From positions 5,952,001-6,016,000 of the forward strand of contig JACDOX010000008.1 in assembly GCA_014549065.1 (NCBI GenBank): a stretch of 64,000 bases of DNA, in the 5' to 3' direction. The notes under the pieces were generated by a model. It searched no databases. It was not told the DNA's origin and saw only the letters and a list, made by a program, of their open reading frames with translations. Source of the DNA: Cardinalis cardinalis. Lineage: Eukaryota; Chordata; Aves; Passeriformes; Cardinalidae. The position numbers were made by a program, and so were the translations under genes. Below are positions 48,401 through 60,186 of this stretch, piece by piece; position 1 is the stretch's first letter; each line of letters starts with the position of its first letter.

Positions 48401-51322
48401 ATGACACAAACTTTATTGAAAATGAAGTAATTTATATTTTTTTTACAACTACAGATCTACGCTATTCTACAGTTGTACCAGAAGATCCGCTGCACTATGT
48501 TCCATTAAAAATGTGAATGCTATAACTGTGGCTCATCTAGTTGCCTGAAGAACACCACAGATGAAACAAATCAGAAAAAGAAGTACTACATTTTTCCAAT
48601 GTGTAAAGGTTATAACAATAAGGATGCTGAAAATCATTCTCAGGCAGAAAAGGAAATTATACCAGACCTGCATGAACTGCACTGCATGTGTACGGCTTGT
48701 CATTCAGGGTCCTGTGCATTGCAGGAAAATCCATATCAGTACCTTTCAGGCTGGCTCTGATTTCAATCCATAGGAGCTGTACTGTCCACAGTCTCTGAGT
48801 CATCCACTCATGACTCACAATGAGTCAATACAAATGGAAAACCAAGGCACAGAAATAGTGTATTCACCTTAAAATCAGGCCAGCAGTCTATAGTACAGCT
48901 GGAAGTGAGCATGTATTTTATATTGCCTGGTAACCTAAAACTTCCATCTTGGCTGTAACTTCTTTCTGAAGACTAGAATCCATTTTTACAACTTAATAGT
49001 AATGAGACCATGCAGCAATCTTGCTTTTCACTTTTGTACCTTATTCACTATGGATCTTATCCTCACAAGCCAGGTATCAGGAAGCTTTTTGCAGAATGGA
49101 ATTATACACATATTAAGAGGCCTGGCAGCAGAATTCTCTTTATATAATGAGGTAAAATTTTCCTTTTTAAATTCCATATCTCATAGCATCAATACTTTGG
49201 TGCACTATACTACCAACTGACCCTTCTTCTCCTAGCAAAGTAGGCAGACATACACTGTCATATTTCTCCTCTAAAGACCTCCTAAATTAATCAGTACTTA
49301 TTCTCAGCTTATATAAACCTGATGTTGATGCTATTTTTCACACTCCAGACATCATTTGAACTGAACAATATTACTTACTCATATTGTAGGGAATTTGAGA
49401 TTCTTTTGGAAAGAAAAAACAGTTACCAAGGGGGAAAAATAAGAAACTCATGGGACTCTCTGAAGCTGTCAAATAGACAGAAGCCAGAACCCAGACACAG
49501 TGCTCTTAGAACTTCTCCAAGATCCCTCTGTCCCTTGAGTGGTGACTTCATGCTTATTGACACTGTGTCGAGAAATCACAATTTGTGGAAAAAGACTGAA
49601 GGAACTCAGGTGTAGAGAAGCCTTAGTGTAGAGAAGACTGGTGAGAGATGAAAATAGTGTACAAATAATTTTATAGGTAGTTGCACAGAGGAAAGGAATA
49701 CATTCCTTTAGGTGATAGGATATGAGGAGAATAATGGGTGAAATAATTCTTTTAGTGAGAATAGCAAAACAGCCCCTAAGAAACTCCTTGATTTCCATCA
49801 TCAAAGTACTTTTACAACAGGTTGATTAACGCTGGCCAGGAGTGTTGTAGAGACAGTTGGAAAAGGGGTTAAATGTCTCAAGGTTTGTGATTTGTCATTT
49901 GCTATTAACTAGATACTTGTTTAAACACCTACAAAACTTGGTAAGAGCTTTCTCATCATTGGCTGATACTTCCTTTGCTCCTTGACTTTTGCCAGAAATG
50001 TGAGCTTATGAAATGTTTTTACCTTTCTACTCTTCAGTGAAAGCATTGTTTCTGCCTCCATTTATATGTTAATTTTAGTTTAAATTTTCAACGGTTTTTC
50101 AATTCTAGGATATGGTGTATGTTAACTTACTGACTAACCAAACCTGTGAATTTTCCATCTCTAAAGTCTGGTCATCCTGCTATCCATATCCTCCTTTTAT
50201 TTTTTCTTTCTTTCTCTCCCTTCTTTTTCCTGACATGTGACTCTCCAAAAAATTTTGTGGAGCTTTGTCTTCTGTAGTCAACTAAGCAGAAACATTATTC
50301 AGAACTTCTGACTCATACAGAAATAAATACCACCAAGACCCCAAAGTCCAGGCAAGGAGGTTCCAATGGAAGTGTTTGAAACCAATGAGTCTGGACTTTG
50401 CAGCATGAGTCATCTACTGCCATACATGTTAATTTGAAGAAAATAACAGTAGAGTTCAGAAGTTCTTCCACATTGTTAATCATGTCACAGACCATCACTT
50501 CTTCATCACAGACCTATGACTGTTTGTGTATAGGTGCAGTTTTAAATATTTAAAGATTCCTTGAAGAAAAATTTGATCATTTCTTTCAGGCAAAAACTGT
50601 TGAGAAAAATTCTCACATCTCCCTTACTACACAAAAAAGAAGATTTCCAGGAAAGCAAACTTATTTTTCCATTGCTATACCTTATGAAGCCTAGTAGCTG
50701 GTAGCATTAGAAAGTTGTGTTCCATCTATAGACATTCCTGGAAATTCTGATCTATTTCTTCAAACAAAAAAGATATTAGAAGTGGGTACCCCGTTAGATA
50801 TGTGACTATTTTCTCATCTCTGTTCTTTATTAAATTTAAAAAAAAAAAAGCTAAAGCTATGTCTAGTTGTGCCCAGAAATAGTTTGCTGCCACTTTGGTC
50901 TTTACTGGCTTGTTTCTATCTTTTTTTTAAATTCAGACCAATTCTATTTTTTGCCTCATTACATGATTTAACATTTATTACATTTAATCTTAAATAATTA
51001 TGGATACTATTTATAATTATTAAATATAAAATATCCATATTAAGATGTAAGAATATCTTTACATGACTGGAGATTATTTTTCATACAGTCAAACTTCTTA
51101 GGAAATCATTGCCATGCACATACCAGCATAATTAAATTTTTTTGTTTCATAGCAACTATGTGGTTATAATAAAGTTTAGTCTGACAAGCCTTTTGGGATT
51201 TGAAGTAATTTCTGTAATTAATCCTCCTGCTCTCTAACTTCAGAGTTTTGGTATGCAGTACTTTCCTTCTTGCAGTCTACAGCCAAGTGAGACATTCAAG
51301 ATTGAATTAAGACAACATACTG
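42480..51322. other. Gene-free AT-rich spacer
   Basis: No gene, RNA or mobile element that I can name. Open frames here are short and lack family signatures. A cysteine-rich open stretch at about 48509-48754 is discussed among the findings. Confidence 0.5.
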
Positions 51323-51891
51323 TGTTGTGATTTAACCCCAGGTAGCAACTAAGTCCCAGCAGCTGCTCATTCACTCTTCCACCCCTCTCCCAGTGAGGAA
51401 AAAAGTGAATAGAAAAGGCAAACCTCATGGGCTGAGATGCAAACAATTTAGTAATTGAAAAAAATATGGAAGATATTAATTAGACACTACTACTACCAGT
51501 TGTAATGGAGAGAGAAATAAAACCCAAGAGAAACCAGAGATGCCCACTACAATTGTTCACCACGCACTGCCTGACGCCCAGCCTGTCCCACAGCAGCCAT
51601 TGATACCTCATGGCCAACTCCTACCCCATTAATATACTGGCCATGGAGTTCTGTGACATGAAATATCCCTTTGGACAGTTTGGGTCAGCTGTCCTGGCCA
51701 CATTCCCCTCCATTCTTGTGCACCTCCTCACTGGCAGAGCACAGGAAGCTGAAAACTCCTAGATTTAGAGTAAGAACAACTCAAACCCAGCTAAAACATC
51801 AGCCTGTTGCCAACATTATTCTCGTACTAAATCCAGCAATGTAGCAGTTACTATAAAGAAAATTAACTCTATCCCATCTGAAAGCAGGACA
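51323..51891 (-). mobile_element. Solo LTR, ERVL-type
   Basis: The minus strand starts TGTCCTGCTTTCAGATGGG and ATAGAGTTAATTTTC and ends GGGGTTAAATCACAACA, with TG...CA termini. Internal blocks (gtgcacctcctcactggcag; ctaaaacatcagcctgttgc; ccaacattattctcgtac) match the avian ERVL LTR family as I remember it. No internal retroviral sequence adjoins it. A clear 5-bp target duplication is not visible directly at the ends. Confidence 0.7.
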
Positions 51892-53780
51892 GTTTGCTTT
51901 ACTGATTTATTTTGCACTACCTGGGATACTTAAAAACCTCCAGAAGAAACAGAGAGGTGCCTGTTTGCTGTGATTCACAACTGCTGACTAACAGCTGCAA
52001 AAAGAGACACACTTTAACATTGAGATAGCCAACTAGAACTAACAATGTAAGAGCTGAACAAAGGGCATAGGACAGGTTGTGGCTCAGGGAAACTTTTTCC
52101 AAGGGAAATCAACACAATGCATCTGAGCTTGACTACATGTACTATCCAAAATAAAAGAAAAAAAAAGAAAAATAAAGAAAGAGGAAAAAAAGAAACCAGA
52201 GTAGCTCAATTTCAAATTCTCATTTACACAGAGATTTTAATGTGCTGGTGGTTTTCTGGGCTTGGTTGTTTGGGTTTTTTTTTTGGTGTGTGGTAAAGAT
52301 ATTCTGCAAGTCTGCACTGACAGAGGAAACGCTGGTATCTGTTATACTTACCAACATCTCTGAACCTAAAATAGTAGAACAGAAAGCCTTGAAGAACTTC
52401 TTGGTCTATTTCTGGAGCAGTGACTTAAAAAAGATTAGATCTTTTCTTTAGGACTTCCTTCACATAAGTGGAAACAGATTTTCCTTTTGAAAAGACTCAG
52501 TTTTAGTTTATTTTTTACTCTGCTTGACTTTTATTTGAACCAACCAGGTTTTGTCTGCTTACAAAGAGCATGTGGTAATTTGGAAACTTACAGCTCACTA
52601 TACTTCAAGTGATGATGAAGGAAAGGCTATTTGGTCTTTTAGAGCTTTTAGTGTGCAAAAAGACATGTACACGTGGTGTGATTCCCATGATAATGTGCAT
52701 GTCAATTGTATTAGATAATGAATTAACTTGTGAAGCTCCAAAGTGATGAGAGAAACTATGCCCCCTGGATCTGAAACGATGAACAGGTAAACAGACAAAA
52801 CAGATAAGTTTGTTAAGGTCTTTCCATTCTCTTTAATTGAATCAGAAAATTCTCCTGAAAAATTGTACATCGCAGGCAACATGTCAATTATTTGGGGCAC
52901 AATAAAGTACTCTTCACAAATGGATTAATACTCATGAGCTCCTCATTACATCTAGCATGCGGCAAGTTTTCTTGGCATAACTTATTACTTAAATTAAGAG
53001 GTGGTTAGGGTATTTATCTACCCTGGGAGGAAAAGTATGCCTACTTTAGAGTGAATGTGAAAAAATTATTTGTTTGGTGCATAAGAAGAGGTGCTTATGC
53101 TAGAATAACTGTCACCTTTGCAGTGCCTTTATGACAGATTTGAAGGAATATGTAGTTCCAGTTGAATATTTTCCATTTGAGAAATTGTAAGTGCCTTTTA
53201 AAGGTAAGCAAAACCCATAACTCCTTTTTGTAACCCAGGAAAAGATCTACTATTGTGTATAAAAAAAGCAACTCTCTCCATCTATCGCCATCAACACTGG
53301 TTCGTTTCAATGCACAAAATGAAAATTTGTTCACTCCAGCAGCTTCCTTATTACCTGCTTCAATTGTTAGGACACATAATACACATATGCATTCACTACA
53401 TATAGAGAAATGTATGCTTATCAGCGGTGTTTACCCACAACACTGTGACTGGTGGCCCACTGGTTGAGGCAATTCCCTTTGATAATGAAGAAGTGTCTTC
53501 CTGAAACTGACATGGAGCAACTCGCAACTGTTTGCTAGGTTTGGTTCATAGCTCCCACTTCTGGGTAACTCACTTATAAACTACCAGAGCTAAAATCTTC
53601 CTTTTCATAAAGTAGCAGGAGGAGATACTGTTTCCCAACCCTACTTTTTAATTATGATCTCGTAGCAATGAATGAAGAATGGGCTTAAATTATTCACACT
53701 ATCTACTTATCCAGCTGGGAGTAGGGAAATAAAGGCAGTTTTATTTTTTCCTGCTTAAGGAAACTTCGCATGAGAGAAAC
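51892..53780. other. Gene-free spacer with a purine-rich tract
   Basis: AT-rich, with no gene seen. 52154-52195 is an A/G-only-like tract (aaaagaaaaaaaaagaaaaa...), a simple repeat. Confidence 0.5.
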
Positions 53781-53989
53781 ACTACAGTGTGTTTACTCAC
53801 TTCATACAAGCTGCTATGAGCACAGCAAATCTGTACTTCCTCCCTCCCGCAGCACAGGCCTCTCGTAGGTGCTGGACTCAGCCACTGGGCTGGCACTGTG
53901 GCCTACAAATGCGTCCTGTGGGCTGCTCTGCGATGATGGCACCCACCGAGGAGTGCCCACTCCGTGCCCACACAAGCCTCGAGAGACGT

Positions 53990-54552
53990 GCCTGCAGTGA
54001 GGAGTCACCTGCGAGAGGGGGAAACCTTCCTTTCGAATGCCGTACGCACCCAGGCACGGGAAACATCACATCCACCGTTTCCTACTGTCACTGTGCGGAG
54101 CCCAGGGGTGACAGCCCTGCTACGCCCCGAAGGGGACAGAGCTCCTCCCAGAGACGCGCCGTCACCCGCCTGCCCCGCCCCGGCCTCTCCTTCCTCAGCC
54201 TCACCCGCGGCCGGGCAGCGGCCTGCGCCCATCGGGCCCCGGGCAGCCCGCCCAGGTGCGGAAGGAGGCCGAGCCCCGGCTGCTGAAGTGGAGGCGGCGC
54301 CGCAACGAGGACCCAGCTGCCCGGCGGCAGCGAGCGCCCAGGGCCAGCGCCGACCCCTGCACGGGCGCTGCCCCTCGGAAGCTCGTGGGGAACGGGGACT
54401 CCGGTGCCCATCTCGCAGCTCGGTCCTGGGGCTGCGCGGGGAGGGCCGCGGTTGTACCGGCCCCACGCCTCTGAAAGACCGGGGCCAGGGACACCTGCCT
54501 GATTACAGGGGGTCCTTCCAACAGCCCGCCGAGGCCAGGGGACACACAGAAC
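53990..54552. promoter_or_regulatory. CpG island (left flank of provirus)
   Basis: An abrupt change from AT-rich spacer to GC-rich, CpG-dense DNA, densest at about 54110-54475, with GC-box-like gccccgcccc at 54172. Such islands in birds usually mark promoters. Several frames are open on both strands, as expected in stop-poor GC-rich DNA, and none is recognisable. The provirus sits immediately to the right, so any gene here may be interrupted. Confidence 0.55.
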
Positions 54553-54556
54553 CCCA
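54553..54556. repeat. Target-site duplication, left copy
   Basis: CCCA directly before the LTR end TGAAATAAACAGG. The identical 4 bp follow the other end of the provirus. Confidence 0.8.
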
Positions 54557-54589
54557 TGAAATAAACAGGGCAGGAGACTTTTTCTCCTT
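54557..54589 (-). repeat. Remnant of the 3' LTR (U5 end only)
   Basis: TGAAATAAACAGG, two mismatches, AGGAGACTTTTT and CTCCTT align with 59548-59580 of the 5' LTR (one indel in the T run). The rest of the 3' LTR is absent: pol-derived sequence begins immediately at the junction. Confidence 0.85.
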
Positions 54590-56922
54590 CCTCAGGTGTC
54601 GTTCCTGCTTTAAAAATTTTTACTGGATCCCCTGGTTCTAAAGCCGCTCCTTTTGCTATCTGATCGGCTAGTCGGTTTCCTCTAACTTCCAGACTGTCTC
54701 CTCTTTGGTGCCCCTTTATATGGACCACTGCTATTTCTGTAGGTTTCTATAGAGCTTCTAATACTGCTCTGACTAGGTTCTCACGGGCTACGCTTTGAAC
54801 TTAAATACCCACACTCCTCCCATATTTTCCCAAATGTATGAACTATCCCATATGCATATTGGGAGTCTGTATAAATGGTTCCCTGGTTCCCCTCCAGTAA
54901 GTCCAGTCCCCTTTTCGGGGCATATATTTCACAACTTTGGGCTGACCAATTTGGGGGTAGTTTCCCTTTTTCATCAATTTGTAATGTTTCTCCACCTATA
55001 ATGGCATAACCTGAAGCCCTTTTTCCATCTACTACCCTTGAAGAGCTATCTATGAATATGATTCTTCCAGTTGCTAGAGGCTGATCTTCTAAATCTTCTC
55101 TTACTTTTGTTTGGAGGTTAACCAATTCAAGGCAATCATGTTCTAAATTCTCTATAGGCTCTCCCATTAGGAATTGTGCTTGAGGGCATTGGATGTGATA
55201 AATTCTAAGTCCTCTGTGTTCATTAGTATTATCTCATATTTTAATATTCTGGCATCGGTTAGCCACTGCTGAGCCCTCTGTCTCAGTACTGCCTTCAAGT
55301 CAGTAGGAGTATGTACTTTATTTTTCCTTGCAAAGTCAATTTTTAGGTTTCCTCTACCAGGATTGCAGTTGTTGCTACTGCTTGTATACACACTGACCAG
55401 CCCCTAGCCACTGGATCTAACAATTTGGAGATGTAAGCCACGGGTTTTCTGCAGCCTCCCCACTCTTGAGTTAGTATGCCACAGGCTACACACCTCCTTC
55501 CGCACTCACAAACAGGTCAAAGCCCTTCCTGAGGTCTGGTAAGCTTAGGACTGGGGCAGAAGACAATTTGTTTTTTAGGTTCCCCAATTGTTGGTCATCT
55601 TCAGCTGTCCAAATTAGGGGATCTGGAGCTACTGATTTATTGTATAAAAATTTTACACTCTGCATGTATTGATCTAACCATAACTTGCAATATCTGAACA
55701 GGCTCACAAGTTTTCTCACATCTCTTTTTGGTTTTGGGGCTGGAAGAGCTAAAATAACTGAAATTCTGTCAGGGCTTAACTTCTTATACAGCCCTCCTAT
55801 TATGTGCCTCAGGTATGTTACTTCTGATTGCACAAATTGTAGTTTTTCTTGGGAAACCTTTAGTCCTTTCTCCTCCAGAAAATTCAAAAGCTTAATGCTA
55901 GTTTTTCTGACCTGATCTTTTCCCTTCCCTGACACCATCAGGTCATCAACATACTGCAGGATCTGCACTTCTTCTTCAGGGATAAATTGTTCCAACTAAC
56001 TCTCCAAAGCTTGTCCAAAGAGGTTGGGGGATTCCATGAACCCTTGTGGCAATCGGGTCTACCTTAGCTGTTGTCTTCTTTTTGTACTCGGGTCCTCCCA
56101 TTCAAAGGCAAACCAATCTCTACATTCTGTTGCCAGAGGACACGCCCAGAAAGTATCCTTCAAATCTATAACAGTGAACCAAGCATGTTCTCTTGGAATT
56201 CAGCTTAGGAGACTATACGGGTTGGGCACAACCGGATGTCTGGCAACGGTCCTTTTGTTGACTTCCCTCAAATCTTGTGCCAGCCTATATTTCTCTTCAG
56301 CTTTCTTAACTGCCAGTATAGGGATATTATGTGGTGACATACAGGGTTCTAAATTTCCCTCTCGCAACAGTTGTTCAATAGCTATGGCAAGCCCCTTTCC
56401 TTCTAGGGAAATCGGATACTGTTTAACCCATATGGGTGAAGTATCATCTTGCATTTTTACTGTTATTGGTGGAATGTCTAATAAGCCTTGCTTTCCCCCT
56501 TCAGCCCATACTTTGGGGTTTATCTCGGCAACATCTCCTTGGGATAACTTCATCACTTGTACTACCATCCTCCCTTCTCTTGGAACAATCCCAACCCCCA
56601 TATGAACTTGCAGATCTCTTCCCAACAAACTTTTTTCTAACTTAAGCAGATAAATAAAATTAGCTTCACACTGTCTTGGAGTTTCCAATTATTTTTACAT
56701 CTTCAATCACTGATGCCCTAAATGGTTTCCCTTCAGCACCTAACACTTCACAAAAATTTCTCCCAATTTCCATACTTTTTGGTATTTGTTGAGACAGGAC
56801 TTATCTGCTTCTGTATCAACCAAAAATTCAAATTCTTCATTTAGGGGTCCCACCTCAAAATTTACCAAGGGCTCTTCTAGATGTTGCATCGGGTCCCCTA
56901 AAGTATAGAGCCCTTGACACCC
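54590..56922 (-). pseudogene. pol: ERV pol remnant (protease, RT, RNase H; integrase lost)
   Basis: Begins right after the gag stop. The protease region reads LVDTEADKS, so the D-T-G active site has become D-T-E (56809-56817), and a frameshift follows within about 20 codons. RT keeps VIDLKDTFW, LPQGF and the catalytic YVDD (55942-55953). It is interrupted by TGA (56200-56202), TAG (56059-56061) and TAG (55996-55998), and by further frameshifts near 56690 and 55490. RNase H blocks IFIDSSSR, AQSCEIYAPK, YTDSQYAYG and VHIKGHQRGDS are present. The frame then runs into the LTR remnant at 54589, so nothing of integrase is left. Confidence 0.9.
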
Positions 56923-56925
56923 CTA
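56923..56925 (-). promoter_or_regulatory. gag-pro in-frame TAG (gammaretroviral readthrough site)
   Basis: gag ends RGDD, TAG, and the same frame continues GCQGLYTLGD into protease. Gammaretroviruses express pol by suppression of exactly such a UAG. Whether the downstream pseudoknot survives was not assessed. Confidence 0.75.
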
Positions 56926-58791
56926 ATCATCACCCCTAAGGATCCTCCCTAAATTATCTTGTTCCCTGGCTATTGCCTCATCGAGACTGAGCTTTCTACA
57001 AAACCTCCTGATGTGTCCTGCCTCTCCACAGTAATAGCAATGTCGTTCGCTCAAAGGGATTTGAGGTCTCTCCATCCTTGTATCTGACAGTACTGGCCTA
57101 TCCTTGCCTCCTCCTGGTGGTGGATTTGCCCATTCTTTTGTTACCTTGGATCGTGGTATAGAATTGCTTGCCCCTGCATTTTCTCTAGCTACTGCCACCA
57201 TGATCCTAGCCTTGGCCTTTGCTTTTTCTTCTTCCCTCCTTAAATACACCTTCAATGCCTCTCTTAATAACTCATTAATGTCCTTTTCTTGCCAATCTTC
57301 AATCTTTTCCAGTTTCTTCCATATATCTGGCCAAGATTTGGTAACAAATTGGACCTTTAGTAGCACTTGACCTTCTGTGGTGTCTGGGTCTATTCTAGAG
57401 TACAATTGGAAGTTCCACTTTAGGCAATTAAGCCAAGTAGCAGGAGCTTCATCCTTCTCTTGTGCACCCTCAAATGCCAATTTGGTATTAGTTCCTTTGG
57501 GAACTGACTCTTTGATCCTCCGAATTATCAAAGATCTATATTCCATCATGGCCTTCCTCCCTTCCTCCTGATTAGGATTCCAGCTGGGATCCGTTAGTGG
57601 CAATTTTTGTTCACCTGATGGCACCTGGGGTCCCGGACGGTTATCTTTCTTCCAAATTCTTATGCCGTGCACCCTAATCATCTGGACCTCCTCTGGGGAA
57701 AGTAATATATTTAGAATGGAATTCATCTCCCCCCAAGTATAGATATTTGGACCTAAGAATTGATCCACTTGGTTGGCTATACCCACTGGGTTCTCAACTA
57801 AATGCCCTAACTCTTTCTTAAATCCTCTCATCTCAGAAGCCGTTAGAGGAGCATTCACAAAGCCAACNCCTCCCACTACTCCTCCCATAGGAACTTCTCT
57901 GAGGGGAAAAAGTCTCTCTGCCTTGGAGGTCTTGGATCTGGTAATACAGTACGGCCCATCTTCAGATGCCAAACTACTAGTTTCAGGGATATCTAGGTTA
58001 CCCTGAACTTTCTGCAGATCAGCAAGTGTGTTTGGTGATAGCTGTTTACCGGGCAAGGAGGCATTTGTGTCCCAACTAGGAGGAGGTAAAGGGACAGCAA
58101 TAGGAGGGGAAGAAAAGCTTGGATACATATTAAGTGGAGCTGGAGAAAGGGTGGAGAATGCAGCAGGTGTAGTAGGCACTTATGGTGGTGCAGAAGGAAC
58201 TGGAGGAGCTAAAGGGGGTGGTGAGGGAGTGGTTACTAGGGGAGATACCGGGTCTACCATAGAGAAAGCCAAAGAGGTAGAAGGAGGAATTTGAGCAGGC
58301 GGTAATGAGATGGCAGCCGGGGGAAGAACCGGACCTGCCATTTGAGATGCCCAAGGAAGAGGATTATAAGGTGGAGGGGCAGAAGGGGGCAAATAAACCA
58401 GGGGGTCCCATCTTTTACCAATTCCAGCATCCCCTCCTTCATTTTCCTCTTTCTTCTTCTGTACCTTACAAATTCGCGCCCCCTAATCCCTAATAGCGTT
58501 CTTTAACCAGCAAGCTACATACAATAATTGCTCAGGATTGGTATCTCCTTGAGCTGTCAGATAATGACTCAGTTGTTGGCACATCCACTTGTCCCTTGTC
58601 CCACACCAAGGCCATCCTCCTTGCACCTCTAATTCTGGCCAGACTTCTACACAGTAGTGGATCATCTTCACCTTATCTAATCCCTCCATGGCCTCTATAA
58701 AATCCCATTTCTCTAACAGTTCCCCTAAGGGGCTATTGGGAGATATATTCCTCAGTCTCTTGCCTGTCTTTTTACTATTACGCCCTACCAT
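56923..58791 (-). pseudogene. gag: ERV gag, single frame with two nonsense codons
   Basis: One collinear frame from ATG at 58789-58791 to TAG at 56923-56925, broken by TAG (58483-58485) and TAA (58180-58182). Order: matrix-like part (58791-58486); a proline-rich p12-like part with the late-domain motif PPPY (58366-58377); capsid, with NAPLTASEMRGFKKELGHLV, FLGPNIYTWGEMNSILNILL and the homology region near KDEAPATWLN; a charged stretch (YLRREEEKAKAKARIM); and one CCHC zinc knuckle, C-x2-C-x4-H-x4-C (56998-57039). The frame from 58179 down is otherwise open for 418 codons. Codon 2 is Val, so the usual myristoylation glycine is not at position 2. Confidence 0.92.
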
Positions 58792-59527
58792 TTTTCAGGT
58801 CTCAACAGAAAAAAATCCCAAAGGTTCCTCTACTGACAGGTAATCTCAAGAAAAATTTATTTGCCTGATGCTCAGGACTTTACACTGAAACAACTGCCTG
58901 ATCTCTTGATTGCCTAACTTTACTAACGTCAGGTCTTATATCTATCAGGACTTAAAAACACGAAACCCCGGCATAAGAAGGCGGTTCGTGCCTGACTCCC
59001 CTCTGTCAGGAAAAACAGCTGCCTGGTTTCTATTTGCCTAACCTTCCAAATGTTAGGCCTCACTGTGTCAGGACTTAAAAACAAACTCCAGCTTCCTTCA
59101 CTGGGAATTGTGCCTGACCTCTTTGTCAGGACTTAATTTGCCTGCAGGGCTTGTGAGCTTGCCCGAATCCTCCTTGGGACTTGCAATCTGCCTGATCCCT
59201 CTGTCAGGACTTTTAGGGTGTGTGCCACTCATACAACTATTCCCTCCACATGCCCAGAGTGAGGGGCCCTCTTTCCCCCTTAGGAGACAACTCACTAACG
59301 CTACTTCCACTCGCTTCCCCCTGTTCCCGGCTGGCCCCTTCGCAGGAGTCTGAAATCACGGCACTAAGGAGTCCACACTCGCTCATCTCCTACTCCCGCC
59401 ACCGGATTTCTCACCAGTCCGGTGCTCCTGTGCGTCACCAGTCCTGAGCCAATCTTCTCTGGTCCTGATAGACAGCTGTCCTTGAGGTCCAAGATGGCTG
59501 GTCCTGGTGTCCTCTTTGGGCTTGGCT
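58792..59527 (-). other. ERV 5' leader with repeated palindromic units
   Basis: 736 nt between the primer binding site and gag. On the + strand, gcctga ... tcaggactt recurs several times (58863, 58890, 58989, 59112 and 59189 regions), each pair able to form a small stem. In gammaretroviruses this region carries packaging signals. No long frame. Confidence 0.7.
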
Positions 59528-59545
59528 ATCCCGGATGAGTGCCCA
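59528..59545 (-). promoter_or_regulatory. ERV primer binding site
   Basis: The minus strand reads TGGGCACTCATCCGGGAT, two bases after the LTR end TTTCA. It starts with TGG as required for pairing with a tRNA CCA end. It is closest to the tRNA-Pro site used by many gammaretroviruses, with three mismatches; other tRNAs were not compared exhaustively. Confidence 0.75.
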
Positions 59546-59547
59546 GC

Positions 59548-60186
59548 TGAAATAAACAGGCTAGGAGACTTTTTTCTCCTTTTAATGCCTTTATTAAAAG
59601 TGATCAGCTCAAGTTTGGGAAGCCCGTCGTCTCTCCCAGGGTGACTCGAAGGTGGAGGATATGCGCATCTTTGTCCACTAGGGGAAGAGCTGGAGGACCG
59701 GTCCTCATAGAAGCAATAGAGTGTGACCCCAATCTCGATACTCTTCAGTCACTCTAACTAGGATTTTGGCTTCAGCTGAAGTCTTCTTGCTTAGGGTGAG
59801 AGGCAACAAAGGTTTTAAGCATCTCTGCAGACCCAGCACTCTGTTCCTCACGTCTAAACATCGCTCTAATTTCTTAATTTGATATTCGCTCGTTGTTTTG
59901 GGGGTCTTTTCAGTAAGTTTGGAGTAGTAGCTTCTCATGGCATGCTGGTCATGAGGTTATTTTGCATGCTCCCTCCTATGTCTCATCCCTTCTCCTCACT
60001 GTCTGGGGAGAAGAGCCATTAACTTAGCCCTAGCCAGGGCGTTTACTGATACAAAAAGGACCATTAACGAAAAGGACTTGTAATTACCATAACAAACAGG
60101 TAGCGCTTTAGCAGCAACACTGGTCTGATTAGTTTTTTGTAACTTTTTTTCCCATTAAAAAAATTGGCAGATTTTTGTTTATACCA
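59548..60186 (-). repeat. 5' LTR of the provirus
   Basis: 639 bp. The minus strand starts TGGTATAAACA and ends TGTTTATTTCA, an imperfect inverted repeat (9 of 11). AATAAA at 59590-59595 is the polyadenylation signal, about 45 bases from the 3' end, so U5 is short. An open frame of 77 codons (59705-59938) lies in the LTR and is not recognised. Confidence 0.88.
59590..59595 (-). terminator. LTR polyadenylation signal
   Basis: AATAAA on the minus strand (context CTTTTAATAAAGGCATT), placed as expected for the R region. Confidence 0.7.

Larger units (their letters stand above)
54557..60186 (-). mobile_element. Defective gammaretrovirus-like endogenous provirus
   Basis: 5630 bp, minus strand, bounded by CCCA direct repeats (54553-54556 and 60187-60190), the 4-bp duplication size typical of gammaretroviruses. 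Order along the minus strand: 5' LTR, primer binding site, leader with repeated units, gag, a TAG codon, protease, reverse transcriptase, RNase H, then a 33-bp LTR end. Integrase, env and almost the whole 3' LTR are missing. The single zinc knuckle, PPPY motif and gag-TAG-pro arrangement place it with gammaretroviruses (ERV class I). Multiple stops and frameshifts show that it cannot make a full pol. Confidence 0.93.

Noticed and set aside
53964..54641. 225-codon + strand frame
   Set aside because: Runs from GC-rich host DNA across the provirus boundary into antisense pol; low-complexity Ala/Pro/Arg composition from GC bias.
56024..56605. 193-codon + strand frame
   Set aside because: Antisense shadow of the reverse transcriptase region of the provirus.
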